Of a stretch of 64,000 bases of DNA, positions 15,189 to 23,784 are shown piece by piece. Positions within the stretch are counted from its first letter, which is position 1. Each line of letters begins with the position of its first letter. The stretch is from Spirosoma panaciterrae DSM 21099 (GTDB lineage Bacteria; Bacteroidota; Bacteroidia; Cytophagales; Spirosomataceae): NCBI RefSeq assembly GCF_000374025.1, contig NZ_KB893195.1:186001-250000 (forward strand), given 5' to 3'. Under the pieces are notes generated by a model. The model saw only the letters and a program-made list of their open reading frames with translations, searched no databases and was not told the origin of the DNA. The position numbers and the translations under genes were made by a program.

Positions 15189-16840
15189 AACAGAATGTTT
15201 TGAAAATACACCCTGACGATTCCGTCCTTGTAGCCCTTTCCGATCTGGAACCGGGCGATCGGGTGCACTGGGAAACTACAAATTTGATTGTCAGGGAAGC
15301 CATTCCGGCCAAACACAAAGTAGCCTTACAACCCTTCGAGCCCGGCGACACTATTACGATGTATGGCGTACTGGTGGGCAAAGCGAAGCAGCCCATTCCT
15401 ATGGGTGGTCGGCTGACTACCTTCAATGTCCAGCACGCAACCAACAGCTACGATCTGAACGGGGCGTCGTATCAATGGACGGCTCCATCGGTTGAACGAT
15501 GGGAAGGACAAACCTTTATGGGCTATCCCCGTTCGGACGGGCGGGTGGGAACAGCCAATTACTGGGTAGTGATTCCCCTCGTTTTCTGCGAGAACCGAAA
15601 CATTCAGGTACTCGAAGACGCTCTGGTTCACGACCTGGGCTACGGTCGCCGGAACTCCTACCAGCAACAAGCGCAGGAACTGGTTTCGCTGGTACAGGCA
15701 GGCCGCTCAGTCGAAGAAATTTTACAGGCCGATCTGCAAACGGCGGAACAATCACTGGGGGCACCGTTGAAATTGTTTCCGAATGTCGATGGGGTGAAAT
15801 TTCTTGTACACGACCTGGGCTGTGGCGGCACCCGCCAGGATGCGCAGGCCTTGTGTGGCTTGCTGGCGGGCTACGTCACCCACCCAAACGTAGCGGGTGC
15901 TACGATCCTGAGCCTGGGCTGTCAGAATGCGCAGGTAGCCATGCTTCAGGAAGAGATCCAGAAGCGCAGTCCGCAATTCGACAAGCCGCTGTTTATTCTT
16001 GAACAACAAGCACTTGGCACTGAAGAATCGCTGATCAGTCAGGCCTTACGCCAGACATTTGCCGGACTCATGCAGGCCAATACCTGTGTTCGAGAGCCGA
16101 TGCCGCTGAGCAAACTGGTGGTTGGACTGGAGTGTGGTGGTTCCGATGGTTTTTCGGGCATTTCGGCCAACCCAGCGGTAGGCCACGCATCCGATTTGCT
16201 GGTAGCACTGGGTGGCACCGTCATTCTATCGGAATTCCCTGAACTCTGTGGTGTCGAACAGGAGCTATGCGATCGCTGTGTCGATGAAGCCACGGCCAGC
16301 CGATTCCGGGAGTTGATGAACGTATACGCCCAGCGTGCCAAAGAAGTTGGTTCGGGCTTCGACATGAATCCATCGCCCGGCAACATCCGCGACGGGCTGA
16401 TTACCGATGCCATGAAATCGGCGGGAGCGTCGAAGAAAGGCGGCACCTCGCCCGTGGTGGCTGTGCTGGACTACCCCGAACTGGTCACGAAACCGGGTTT
16501 GAACCTGCTTTGCACCCCTGGAAACGACGTCGAATCGACCACGGCCGAAGTAGGGTCGGGAGCCACCGTCGTATTATTTACGACAGGTTTAGGCACACCA
16601 ACCGGAAATCCTATCGCTCCTGTGATTAAAATTGCATCCAATACGGCTTTGGCTAACCGGATGCCTGATATTATTGATGTCAATACGGGTACCGTGATCG
16701 ACGGCGACGAAACGATTCAACAGGCTGGCGAACGAATACTGAATCAAGTCATTCGGGTGGCCAGTGGTGCTATCGATGTCTTCGCCGTTCGTCACGGTCA
16801 GGACGATTTTATCCCCTGGAAACGGGGAGTTTCTCTTTAA
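15185..16840 (+). CDS. uxaA: Altronate dehydratase
   Basis: Predicted 551-residue iron-dependent dehydratase converting D-altronate to 2-keto-3-deoxygluconate. The N-terminal SAF-type domain (about 1-100) contains DDSVLVALSDLEPGDRV. The large domain has GYPRSDGRVGTANYWVVIPLVFCENRN, HDLGCGGTRQD, LSLGCQNAQV, ECGGSDGFSGISANPAVG, and a C-terminal CTPGNDVESTTAEVGSGATVVLFTTGLGTPTGNPIAPVIKI, all typical of UxaA/GarD. Full length. The start overlaps the uxaB stop. A long palindrome separates it from uxaC. Confidence 0.94.
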   Translation: MKQNVLKIHPDDSVLVALSDLEPGDRVHWETTNLIVREAIPAKHKVALQPFEPGDTITMYGVLVGKAKQPIPMGGRLTTFNVQHATNSYDLNGASYQWTAPSVERWEGQTFMGYPRSDGRVGTANYWVVIPLVFCENRNIQVLEDALVHDLGYGRRNSYQQQAQELVSLVQAGRSVEEILQADLQTAEQSLGAPLKLFPNVDGVKFLVHDLGCGGTRQDAQALCGLLAGYVTHPNVAGATILSLGCQNAQVAMLQEEIQKRSPQFDKPLFILEQQALGTEESLISQALRQTFAGLMQANTCVREPMPLSKLVVGLECGGSDGFSGISANPAVGHASDLLVALGGTVILSEFPELCGVEQELCDRCVDEATASRFRELMNVYAQRAKEVGSGFDMNPSPGNIRDGLITDAMKSAGASKKGGTSPVVAVLDYPELVTKPGLNLLCTPGNDVESTTAEVGSGATVVLFTTGLGTPTGNPIAPVIKIASNTALANRMPDIIDVNTGTVIDGDETIQQAGERILNQVIRVASGAIDVFAVRHGQDDFIPWKRGVSL

Positions 16841-16925
16841 AGAGTGAAAGAGCGAATGAGTGAAAGAGCGAAAACTAGCGCTCCTTGTTTATTCGCTCTT
16901 TCACTCATTCACTCTTTCACTCTTT
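16839..16925. repeat. 34-bp inverted repeat between uxaA and uxaC
   Basis: Arms 16839-16872 and 16892-16925 differ from perfect complementarity at one position. They consist of reiterated AAAGAGTGA/AAAGAGCGA words. The left arm begins inside the uxaA stop codon and the right arm ends just before uxaC. The same word family forms the palindrome at 39395-39476. Confidence 0.85.
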
Positions 16926-16930
16926 AGTAC

Positions 16931-18361
16931 ATGAAAAAGCCCTTTCTGAACGAAGATTTTCTGCTGCAAACGGAGTCGGCACGGCAACTCTACCACGAAT
17001 TTGCGAAGCCGATGCCCATCATCGATTACCACTGCCATCTGCCACCCGATCAGATTGCCGAAAACAGGCAGTTTGAGAACATTACGCAAATCTGGCTCTA
17101 TGGTGACCATTACAAGTGGCGGGCCATGCGGACCAATGGCGTCAATGAGCGTTTCTGCACGGGAAATGCCGATGATTTCAGCAAGTTCCAGAAATGGGCC
17201 GAAACGGTTCCGTACACCCTCCGCAATCCACTGTTTCACTGGACACACCTTGAATTGCAACGGTATTTTGGCATTACGGAAACGCTCAACGGCAACAACG
17301 CCCGGCAGATCTACGATGCCTGCACCGAACAGTTGCAATCGCCCGATTTTTCGGTGCGCAACCTGCTGCGCCGGATGAACGTCGAAACCGTTTGCACTAC
17401 CGATGATCCGGTCGATTCGCTGGAATATCATAAGAAACTGGCGGACGAAGGGTTTGAAATTGGCGTATTGCCTACTTTCCGCCCTGATAAGGCCATGGCC
17501 GTAGAAAGTGCGAGCACCTTCAACCAATACGTGGCCCGTCTGGAAGCAGCCAGTAATGTAGCGATCAGTAACTTCGCCGATTTCTTGACGGCCCTACGTC
17601 AGCGACACGATTTCTTTGCGGCTATGGGCTGTAAACTCTCCGACCACGGCCTGGAGCAGATTTACGCAGAAGACTATACCGAGGCTGAAATCGACGCTAT
17701 TTTCGCCAAAATCCGTTCAGGTGCCGAGCTAAGCTCCGTAGAGGTACTCAAGTTCAAATCAGCGATGCTGGTGATTCTGGCCGAGATGGATTGGGAAAAA
17801 GGCTGGACGCAGCAGTTCCACCTGGGCGCCTTACGCAACAACAACTCCCGGATGCTTCGGGTGCTAGGACCTGATACCGGCTGGGACAGTATCGGCGATT
17901 TCTCCCAGGCACGAGCCATGGCCCGCTTCCTTGACCGACTGGACACCAACGATAAACTGGCAAAGACGATTATCTATAACCTCAACCCTGCCGACAACGA
18001 ACTGATTGCAACCATGATTGGCAATTTCAACGATGGTTCGGTAGCCGGAAAAATCCAGTTTGGCTCGGGCTGGTGGTTTTTAGATCAGAAAGAGGGTATG
18101 GAACGGCAGATAAACGCTCTTTCTACTATGGGCCTGTTAAGTCGCTTTGTCGGTATGCTGACCGATTCCCGCAGTTTCCTGTCTTATCCACGGCATGAAT
18201 ATTTCCGGCGGATTCTGTGCAATATGCTCGGTAACGACATTGAAAACGGTGAACTCCCCAACGACATGGACTGGACAGGTCAGGTTGTACAAAACATCTG
18301 CTACGGCAACGCTAAAGCTTACTTCGGCTTCAGCAATAAACCCCTGTCGCTGGCGGTGTAA
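16931..18361 (+). CDS. uxaC: Glucuronate/galacturonate isomerase
   Basis: Predicted 476-residue cytoplasmic isomerase of the amidohydrolase fold, converting D-galacturonate to D-tagaturonate (and D-glucuronate to D-fructuronate), the entry step of the pathway. Family marks: MPIIDYHCHLPPDQIAENRQF with metal-binding His34 and His36, IWLYGDHYKWRAMRTNGV, NPLFHWTHLELQRYFGI, VCTTDDPVDSLEYH, FHLGALRNNN, and the C-terminal LSYPRHEYFRRILCNMLG. Full length, no defects. It is placed after uxaB-uxaA, with palindromes on both sides. Confidence 0.95.
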   Translation: MKKPFLNEDFLLQTESARQLYHEFAKPMPIIDYHCHLPPDQIAENRQFENITQIWLYGDHYKWRAMRTNGVNERFCTGNADDFSKFQKWAETVPYTLRNPLFHWTHLELQRYFGITETLNGNNARQIYDACTEQLQSPDFSVRNLLRRMNVETVCTTDDPVDSLEYHKKLADEGFEIGVLPTFRPDKAMAVESASTFNQYVARLEAASNVAISNFADFLTALRQRHDFFAAMGCKLSDHGLEQIYAEDYTEAEIDAIFAKIRSGAELSSVEVLKFKSAMLVILAEMDWEKGWTQQFHLGALRNNNSRMLRVLGPDTGWDSIGDFSQARAMARFLDRLDTNDKLAKTIIYNLNPADNELIATMIGNFNDGSVAGKIQFGSGWWFLDQKEGMERQINALSTMGLLSRFVGMLTDSRSFLSYPRHEYFRRILCNMLGNDIENGELPNDMDWTGQVVQNICYGNAKAYFGFSNKPLSLAV

Positions 18362-18373
18362 TACGAGTTGGAA

Positions 18374-18450
18374 CACAGGGATACACTGAGCCTACTAGAG
18401 ATACGGAGATTTTCTTGGTGTATCTCTAGTGTACTTAGTGTATCTCTGTG
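18374..18450. repeat. 31-bp imperfect inverted repeat between uxaC and kdgK
   Basis: Arms 18374-18404 and 18420-18450 pair except for a central block, sharing GTATCTCTAGT and AGTGTATC(C/T)CTGTG. The open frame upstream of kdgK runs through this element, which argues that translation begins after it. Confidence 0.8.
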
Positions 18451-18467
18451 GAATAATCTTTCTAAAC

Positions 18468-19496
18468 ATGATGCAAGTTTGTTGTTTCGGTGAGTTGTTG
18501 TTACGGTTTTCGCCAATTGCCAATGGGGAATGGATTCGACAGAAGGCTATGCCCGTATACGTGGGCGGGGCAGAACTAAATGTGGCTACGGCATTGGCAA
18601 AGTGGGGCATTCCGGTCAAATACAGCACCGTACTCCCCGAAAACTCACTGGCCGACGACATTATCGGGTACGTTTCGAGCCAGGGGATTGACCCATCGGG
18701 AATTGTCCGGTTTGGTCAGCGAGTCGGTAGCTATTTTCTGCCTCAAGGTTCCGATCTCAAAAATGCGGGTGTGATTTACGACCGGGCCCACTCGGCTTTT
18801 TCGGAACTGGCTCCTGGTAAAGTTGACTGGGATGCCGTTTTGGAACAGACAAGCTGGCTACATGTGAGCGCCATCAGTCCGGCCTTAAATGCCGATGTGG
18901 CTGCGGCCTGTACCGAACTGGTTGCTGTGGCTTCGGCCAAAGGGATAACGGTATCGATAGACCTCAACTACCGGGCGCGGCTGTGGCAATATGGGGTTTC
19001 GCCCATCGATGTTATGCCCGGAATTGTGGAGCATTGTCATGTGGTTATGGGTAATATCTGGGCAGCGAATACTTTGCTAGGTATCCCGATCGATACGGAA
19101 ATCCATATAAAAGGTCAGCAAACCGATCTCCTGGCTCATTCTCTGGAAACCTCGAAAGCGATTCAGGAGCGATTTCCGCGCTGTGCTGTTGTAGCCAACA
19201 CGTTCCGGTTTGATAAGGAACCAACGGGATTACGGTATTACACAACCCTGTATACCGAGGGAAAGCAGTATGTATCACCAGAATTGGTAACAGACTCCGT
19301 TGTTGATCGGGTAGGCAGTGGTGATTGCTTTATGGCTGGGCTCATTTATGGCCTTTACAAGCAGCATGATCCACAACAGATCGTCAATTTTGCGGCTGAA
19401 GCGGCCTTCGGAAAATTACAGGAGTTCGGTGATGCAACCAATCAGACCGTCGATGAAATTACCAAACGCCAACTATTGATAACGTCATTAATCTAA
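18468..19496 (+). CDS. kdgK: 2-keto-3-deoxygluconate kinase (PfkB family)
   Basis: Predicted 342 residues from ATG 18468 (MMQVCCFGELLLRFSP). The open frame extends to 18429, but that stretch is palindromic repeat. Ribokinase-type marks: VGGAELNVATALAKWGIPVKYSTVLPEN near 35-60, ISIDLNYRARLW, and the C-terminal anion-hole motif DRVGSGDCFMAGLIYGL with the catalytic Asp. It phosphorylates KDG to KDPG at the expense of ATP. The order within a uronate operon supports KdgK over other sugar kinases. Confidence 0.88.
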   Translation: MMQVCCFGELLLRFSPIANGEWIRQKAMPVYVGGAELNVATALAKWGIPVKYSTVLPENSLADDIIGYVSSQGIDPSGIVRFGQRVGSYFLPQGSDLKNAGVIYDRAHSAFSELAPGKVDWDAVLEQTSWLHVSAISPALNADVAAACTELVAVASAKGITVSIDLNYRARLWQYGVSPIDVMPGIVEHCHVVMGNIWAANTLLGIPIDTEIHIKGQQTDLLAHSLETSKAIQERFPRCAVVANTFRFDKEPTGLRYYTTLYTEGKQYVSPELVTDSVVDRVGSGDCFMAGLIYGLYKQHDPQQIVNFAAEAAFGKLQEFGDATNQTVDEITKRQLLITSLI

Positions 19497-19500
19497 AAAG

Positions 19501-19607
19501 CCATTAAGTGGTCATTAGCCTTCGGCGTCATTAAGTACTCAATAAATGACTGATAATGAGCACTTGATAACACCGAAGACTAATGACTATTGAATGACCA
19601 TTAAATG
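19501..19607. repeat. Imperfect inverted repeat between kdgK and eda
   Basis: CATTAAGTGGTCATTAGCCTTCGG on the left resembles the reverse complement of CCGAAGACTAATGACTATTGAATG on the right; pairing is interrupted. Short words (TCATTA, CATTAA) recur within it. It is the third palindrome within this gene run. Confidence 0.6.
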
Positions 19608-19615
19608 CCCTAGCT

Positions 19616-20275
19616 ATGCCCTCTGATAAAATCCTCGATCTAGTCATCACTCACCCTATTGTCCCGGTATTCTATCATCCCGATGTCGACCACGCTAAGT
19701 CCATTTTGCAGGCTTGTTACGATGGTGGACTGCGTGTCTTTGAATTTACGAACCGGGGCGATAAAGCACTGGCCGTTTTCACGCAGTTGGCGAGCTATGT
19801 GAAGGACAAGTGTCCCGAAATGGCGCTGGGAATCGGTACCATTCTGACGCCCGAAGATGCCACCCGATTTATTGATGCGGGTGCTGCTTTTGTCGTGCAG
19901 CCCGTTATAACGGCTTCGGTTGGTGACGTCTGTCGTGAACGGGGTGTACCCTGGATGCCTGCCGGTTCAACCCTGAACGAAATCTATCAGGCTACCCTCC
20001 TGGGCGCCGAACTTGTCAAAGTATTTCCGGGCAATGTGGTAGGACCCGGATTCATCAAAGCCATCAAAGGGCCGATGCCTTCCCTGAAACTTATGGTAAC
20101 CGGGGGCGTAGAGCCAACCAGCGAAAGCCTGAATGCCTGGTTCAAAGCAGGTGTAACAGCCGTAGGCATTGGCTCTCAGTTATTTTCCGGCGACAATGCC
20201 GACCCATCGGCGCTTCGTGACCGCATAGCCGCTTTAGTTCAGATTGTTACACCCTATATTCCGCAACCCGCATGA
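19616..20275 (+). CDS. eda: 2-keto-3-deoxy-6-phosphogluconate aldolase
   Basis: Predicted 219-residue class I aldolase splitting KDPG into pyruvate and glyceraldehyde 3-phosphate, the last step of the pathway. The TIM-barrel marks are present: GGLRVFEFTNRG with Glu43, GIGTILTPEDATRFIDAGAAFVVQP, WMPAGSTLNEIYQA, and Lys135 in ELVKVFPGNVVGPGFIKAI, which forms the Schiff base. TGGVEPT and GIGSQLF complete the phosphate site. It overlaps the carrier gene by four bases (ATGA), so the two are probably co-translated. Confidence 0.92.
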   Translation: MPSDKILDLVITHPIVPVFYHPDVDHAKSILQACYDGGLRVFEFTNRGDKALAVFTQLASYVKDKCPEMALGIGTILTPEDATRFIDAGAAFVVQPVITASVGDVCRERGVPWMPAGSTLNEIYQATLLGAELVKVFPGNVVGPGFIKAIKGPMPSLKLMVTGGVEPTSESLNAWFKAGVTAVGIGSQLFSGDNADPSALRDRIAALVQIVTPYIPQPA

Positions 20276-21591
20276 GCAAACCCGTTGGAAACTACCGCTG
20301 GACTATCGTAGCGCTCCTCTTTTTCGCTACGACCATTAACTACCTCGACCGGCAGGTAGTGGGGCTACTGAAACCTACGCTGGAAAAAGAATTCAACTGG
20401 TCGGAGCTGGATTACAGCCGCATTGTTCAGGTTTTCTCGGCCGCCTATGCCATTGGCCTGCTGATTTTTGGGCGGGTTATCGACCGGATCGGAACCAAAG
20501 TTGGCTATACGGTAGCCATTATCTTCTGGAGTATTGCGGCTATGGCGCATGCGATGGCTACAAGCACGATGGGATTTATTTTCGCCCGGATCGGCCTGGG
20601 GCTGGGCGAAGCGGGTAACTTTCCGGCTGCTATCAAAACCGTTGCCGAATGGTTCCCCAAAAAGGAACGGGCTCTGGCAACAGGTATTTTCAACTCGGGA
20701 GCCAACATCGGTGCGGTGGTCGCGCCCATTCTGGTACCCTGGATTTTAGGAATCTGGGGCTGGGAAATGGCCTTCATCGTAACGGGTGCCGTAGGGTTTA
20801 TCTGGCTAATTTTCTGGTATGTTGGCTACGAAATTCCTTCCAAACAAGCCAAACTCTCGAAAGAGGAATATAATTACATCCACAGTGATAGCGAAGTCAC
20901 GCCCGACGCAGTAGCCGATCATGGCAAACCCGTTTCATGGGGTCTGCTGCTGGGCAAGCGGCAAACCTGGGCATTTGTCTTCGGAAAGATGCTGACCGAC
21001 CCCATCTGGTGGTTCTTCCTGTTCTGGCTACAGGACTATTTTTCAACCACGTTCCACCTCGACACCAAAAAGCCAAACCTCTATCTGGCCGTACTGTATA
21101 CCCTGGTAAGCATCGGTAGTATTGGCGGTGGGTATCTGTCGTCGGCCTTGATAAGCCGGGGCTGGAGCGTCTGGAAAGCGCGTAAAACAGCGATGTTTAT
21201 CTTCGCCCTCCTTGTCTTGCCCGTTATGGCGGTTCGCTTTGGTCCAGGCATCTGGGGTGCTGTAGCGCTGATTGGGTTGGCAGGTGCTGCTCACCAGGCC
21301 TGGAGTGCCAACATCTTCACAACGGCCTCCGACATGTTCCCCAAACGAGCCGTTAGCTCGGTGGTAGGTATCGGGAGTATGGCGGGTTCTATCGGTGGGA
21401 TCATTTTTCCCGAGATCGTTGGTCGGATTCTGGACAGCTACAAAAAAGCGGGTGACCTCCAGAGCGGCTACGGCATTATTTTCCTGATGTGTGGCTCGGC
21501 CTACCTGCTGGCCTGGACGGTTATGCACCTATTGACCCCTAAAATGCAGCCTGTTCAGCTCGATATAACGGAGTCGGAGCCGGTTGTTTGA
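20272..21591 (+). CDS. exuT: Hexuronate MFS transporter
   Basis: Predicted 439-residue inner-membrane carrier of the anion:cation symporter group of the major facilitator superfamily, with 12 hydrophobic segments. Marks: TTINYLDRQVVGLLKPTLEKEF in the first helix, the loop FGRVIDRIGTKVGY, RIGLGLGEAGNFPAAIKTVAEWFPKKERALATGIFNSGANIG, and WWFFLFWLQDYF in the second half. These match ExuT-type importers of galacturonate and glucuronate. The symbol is used because of family plus operon context; substrate is inferred. Confidence 0.85.
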   Translation: MSKPVGNYRWTIVALLFFATTINYLDRQVVGLLKPTLEKEFNWSELDYSRIVQVFSAAYAIGLLIFGRVIDRIGTKVGYTVAIIFWSIAAMAHAMATSTMGFIFARIGLGLGEAGNFPAAIKTVAEWFPKKERALATGIFNSGANIGAVVAPILVPWILGIWGWEMAFIVTGAVGFIWLIFWYVGYEIPSKQAKLSKEEYNYIHSDSEVTPDAVADHGKPVSWGLLLGKRQTWAFVFGKMLTDPIWWFFLFWLQDYFSTTFHLDTKKPNLYLAVLYTLVSIGSIGGGYLSSALISRGWSVWKARKTAMFIFALLVLPVMAVRFGPGIWGAVALIGLAGAAHQAWSANIFTTASDMFPKRAVSSVVGIGSMAGSIGGIIFPEIVGRILDSYKKAGDLQSGYGIIFLMCGSAYLLAWTVMHLLTPKMQPVQLDITESEPVV

Positions 21592-21600
21592 TAACCCATT

Positions 21601-21683
21601 TTTGTCATGCTACCGGAGGAAACATTCTAGGTTCTCTTCAGCATTTTGAAGTCTTAAAATGCTTCCTGCGGCAGCATGACAAA
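21601..21683. repeat. 30-bp inverted repeat downstream of exuT
   Basis: Left arm 21601-21630 (TTTGTCATGCTACCGGAGGA...) pairs with right arm 21653-21683 (...TCCTGCGGCAGCATGACAAA) with a few mismatches. The word family GTCATGCT..CCTGCGGCAGCA recurs at 58073-58104. Probable terminator or stabiliser between exuT and fbp. Confidence 0.75.
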
Positions 21684-21790
21684 CTGAAAATAAAAAACCT
21701 ATATCTATAAAACGTATCTCATTTTCCATCCTAAACAAAAGCCTACGATAATTCTAGAAACGATCTATTCATTATAACTTATTAGATGCG

Positions 21791-22807
21791 ATGAATGTCC
21801 AACAAATGGAACTCACAGCTTCCCATCCATTGGCATTGCCGGTGGGCGTAACGCTCGACCGGTATATTATGCACCGTCAAACGGCTTTCCCGTATGCCAC
21901 CGGCGAATTATCACAACTACTACGCGATATTGCCCTGGCCGGAAAGATTATCCACCGAGAGGTAAATCGGGCTGGATTAATCGATTTAACTGGCGGTATG
22001 GGCGTTCAGAACATACAGGGCGAAAGCCAGCAGAAGCTGGATATGATTGCCAACATCCGGTTTAGCCGTGCTCTGAAAAACGGTGGAGAAGCCTGCGCCA
22101 TCATTTCGGAAGAAGAAGAGGGCATCATTTACACAGGTAACAACCACGGCAAATATGTGGTAGCTATTGACCCGCTGGATGGCTCATCCAATATCGACGT
22201 AAATGTATCGATCGGGACCATTTTTTCCATTTATCGGCGCGTTACGCCCATCGGTACTGACCCTACCCTGGATGATTTCCTTCAGGGGGGGCGTCGGCAG
22301 GTAGCGGCTGGGTATATTTTGTATGGTTCATCGACCATCATGGTCTATACGACCGGCCATAGCGTCAATGGCTTCACGTACGATGCGTCGCTGGGCGAAT
22401 ACATTCTCTCGCATCCCGATATTCATAGTCCTGCCAATGGTCAGATTTATTCCTGTAACGACGGTCATGTAGAAGGCTATGAGACTGGGGTTCAGGCGTA
22501 TCTGGACGGTTGCCGCAAAAAGCAGTTCACAGCCCGTTATATCGGCTCATTAGTGGCTGATTTTCACCGAAATTTACTCAAAGGCGGAATCTATTTATAC
22601 CCGCCAACCCGGAAAGCGCCCGACGGAAAGTTACGGCTATTGTACGAAGCCTTCCCGCTCGCCTTTCTGGCCGAAAAAGCAGGATGCCTGGCCACCTCCG
22701 GCCACAAGGCTATTCTGGATATCAAACCTACCCACCTTCACCAGCGCACCCCCTTGTACATTGGTGCGCCAACAATGGTGGAAAATCTGGTGGGAATGCT
22801 CAGCTAA
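21791..22807 (+). CDS. fbp: Class I fructose-1,6-bisphosphatase
   Basis: Predicted 338-residue gluconeogenic enzyme. Marks: GELSQLLRDIALAGKIIHREVNRAG, SEEEEGII, the metal-binding IDPLDGSSNIDVNVSIGTIF (Asp127, Asp130), and the C-terminal KGGIYLYPPTRKAPDGKLRLLYEAFPLAFLAEKAGG-like segment. Full length. It follows the uronate operon by 199 bases. Since KDPG cleavage gives only three-carbon products, growth on galacturonate needs this step to make hexose phosphates; that is a plausible reason for its position. Confidence 0.93.
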   Translation: MNVQQMELTASHPLALPVGVTLDRYIMHRQTAFPYATGELSQLLRDIALAGKIIHREVNRAGLIDLTGGMGVQNIQGESQQKLDMIANIRFSRALKNGGEACAIISEEEEGIIYTGNNHGKYVVAIDPLDGSSNIDVNVSIGTIFSIYRRVTPIGTDPTLDDFLQGGRRQVAAGYILYGSSTIMVYTTGHSVNGFTYDASLGEYILSHPDIHSPANGQIYSCNDGHVEGYETGVQAYLDGCRKKQFTARYIGSLVADFHRNLLKGGIYLYPPTRKAPDGKLRLLYEAFPLAFLAEKAGCLATSGHKAILDIKPTHLHQRTPLYIGAPTMVENLVGMLS

Positions 22808-22909
22808 GGCTTTTTCAAGTAAAGCTTATAAGCTTCCAAATCCGGTGGCTGTGAGGTCTCGTGCTATTTTGCCGGGGCCATTGCTACTGATCAGCGTACT
22901 CTACCATTT

Positions 22910-22939
22910 ATTAGCCCATGGCCCAAGTCGTGGGCTAAT
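22910..22939. terminator. Hairpin between convergent fbp and LytTR genes
   Basis: ATTAGCCCA (22910-22918) and TGGGCTAAT (22931-22939) form a 9-bp stem with a 12-base loop in the gap between two convergent genes. It could end transcription from both sides. An AAGCTTATAAGCTT palindrome lies upstream at about 22823. Confidence 0.5.
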
Positions 22940-22946
22940 ATCATCC

Positions 22947-23675
22947 TCACTTCTTCCACAACTTGTCAGTCAATACATCCCGCATAACCTGATCGCGGTA
23001 ATTACGGCTGATGGGAATGCGGTGCGACTGAATAAAGATCTCGTTGGCTTCGATGCCTTCTATTTTATTTATGGCCACCATGTACGATTTATGCACCCGG
23101 ATAAAGGCGTGACTTTCCAGATTCTGTTCTAAATTTTTCAGATTCAGCAGGGTAATATACTTGCCTTTCGTAGTAAAAATGGTTACGTAATTCTGCAAGC
23201 CCTCCACGAACAGAATGTCGTCAAAAAAGAGCTTCTCGTATTTGTTGCCGCATTTTATGAAGAAATAATCATCAGCCGATTCAACCTTTGGAGAGCCCGA
23301 AGAGACTGACTGATTCAGGAGCCGGTGGTAGTCTTTGGCTTTGTTGGCCGACTTAAAAAACCGATCAAACGTGATGGGTTTCAGCAGGTAATCGAGCACA
23401 TTCAACTGAAAACCCTCCAGGGCGTAGGTTGGGTAAGCCGTGGTGATTATCACCATGGGTGGCTTCTGGACAATTTTCAGAAAATCGATCCCGCTCATTT
23501 TGGGCATCTGAATGTCCAGAAAGATGAGATCTATCGGTTGCTTATCCAGCAAGGCAATGAGCTCGAGCGGATTCTCACAGGTGCCTGTCAGTTGCAGAAA
23601 ATCGACCTCGCGCACATAATTCGCTAGTCCCTCCCGCGCCAATGGCTCATCATCGATAATGACACAGTTCAGCAT
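22947..23675 (-). CDS. LytTR-type response regulator
   Basis: Predicted 242-residue two-component regulator. The receiver domain (about 1-120) has the acidic pair Asp8-Asp9, phospho-acceptor Asp54 (LIFLDIQMPKMSG), Thr78-79 and Lys99 (DYLLKP). The LytTR DNA-binding domain (about 140-240) shows FFIKCGNKYEKLFFDDILFVEGLQNYVTIFT and FIRVHKSYMVAINKIEGIEANEIFIQSHRIPISRNYR. It lies downstream of a LytS-type kinase on the same strand, the usual pairing in Bacteroidota. Target genes are not shown. Confidence 0.93.
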   Translation of the reverse strand: MLNCVIIDDEPLAREGLANYVREVDFLQLTGTCENPLELIALLDKQPIDLIFLDIQMPKMSGIDFLKIVQKPPMVIITTAYPTYALEGFQLNVLDYLLKPITFDRFFKSANKAKDYHRLLNQSVSSGSPKVESADDYFFIKCGNKYEKLFFDDILFVEGLQNYVTIFTTKGKYITLLNLKNLEQNLESHAFIRVHKSYMVAINKIEGIEANEIFIQSHRIPISRNYRDQVMRDVLTDKLWKK

Positions 23676-23695
23676 AGGTATTTACATAACCAATA

Positions 23696-23769
23696 GAACA
23701 CAGATTTTTATGATTAGTGTGATTTTTTATGATCTGTGAAAATCATATGGCTCATAAAAATTCGTGTTC
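23696..23769. repeat. 18-bp inverted repeat between kinase and regulator genes
   Basis: Arms 23696-23713 (GAACACAGATTTTTATGA) and 23752-23769 pair with two mismatches, with a further partial palindrome inside. It separates the sensor kinase from its response regulator on the leftward strand. Confidence 0.7.
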
Positions 23770-23784
23770 CATTTTGATTCAGAA

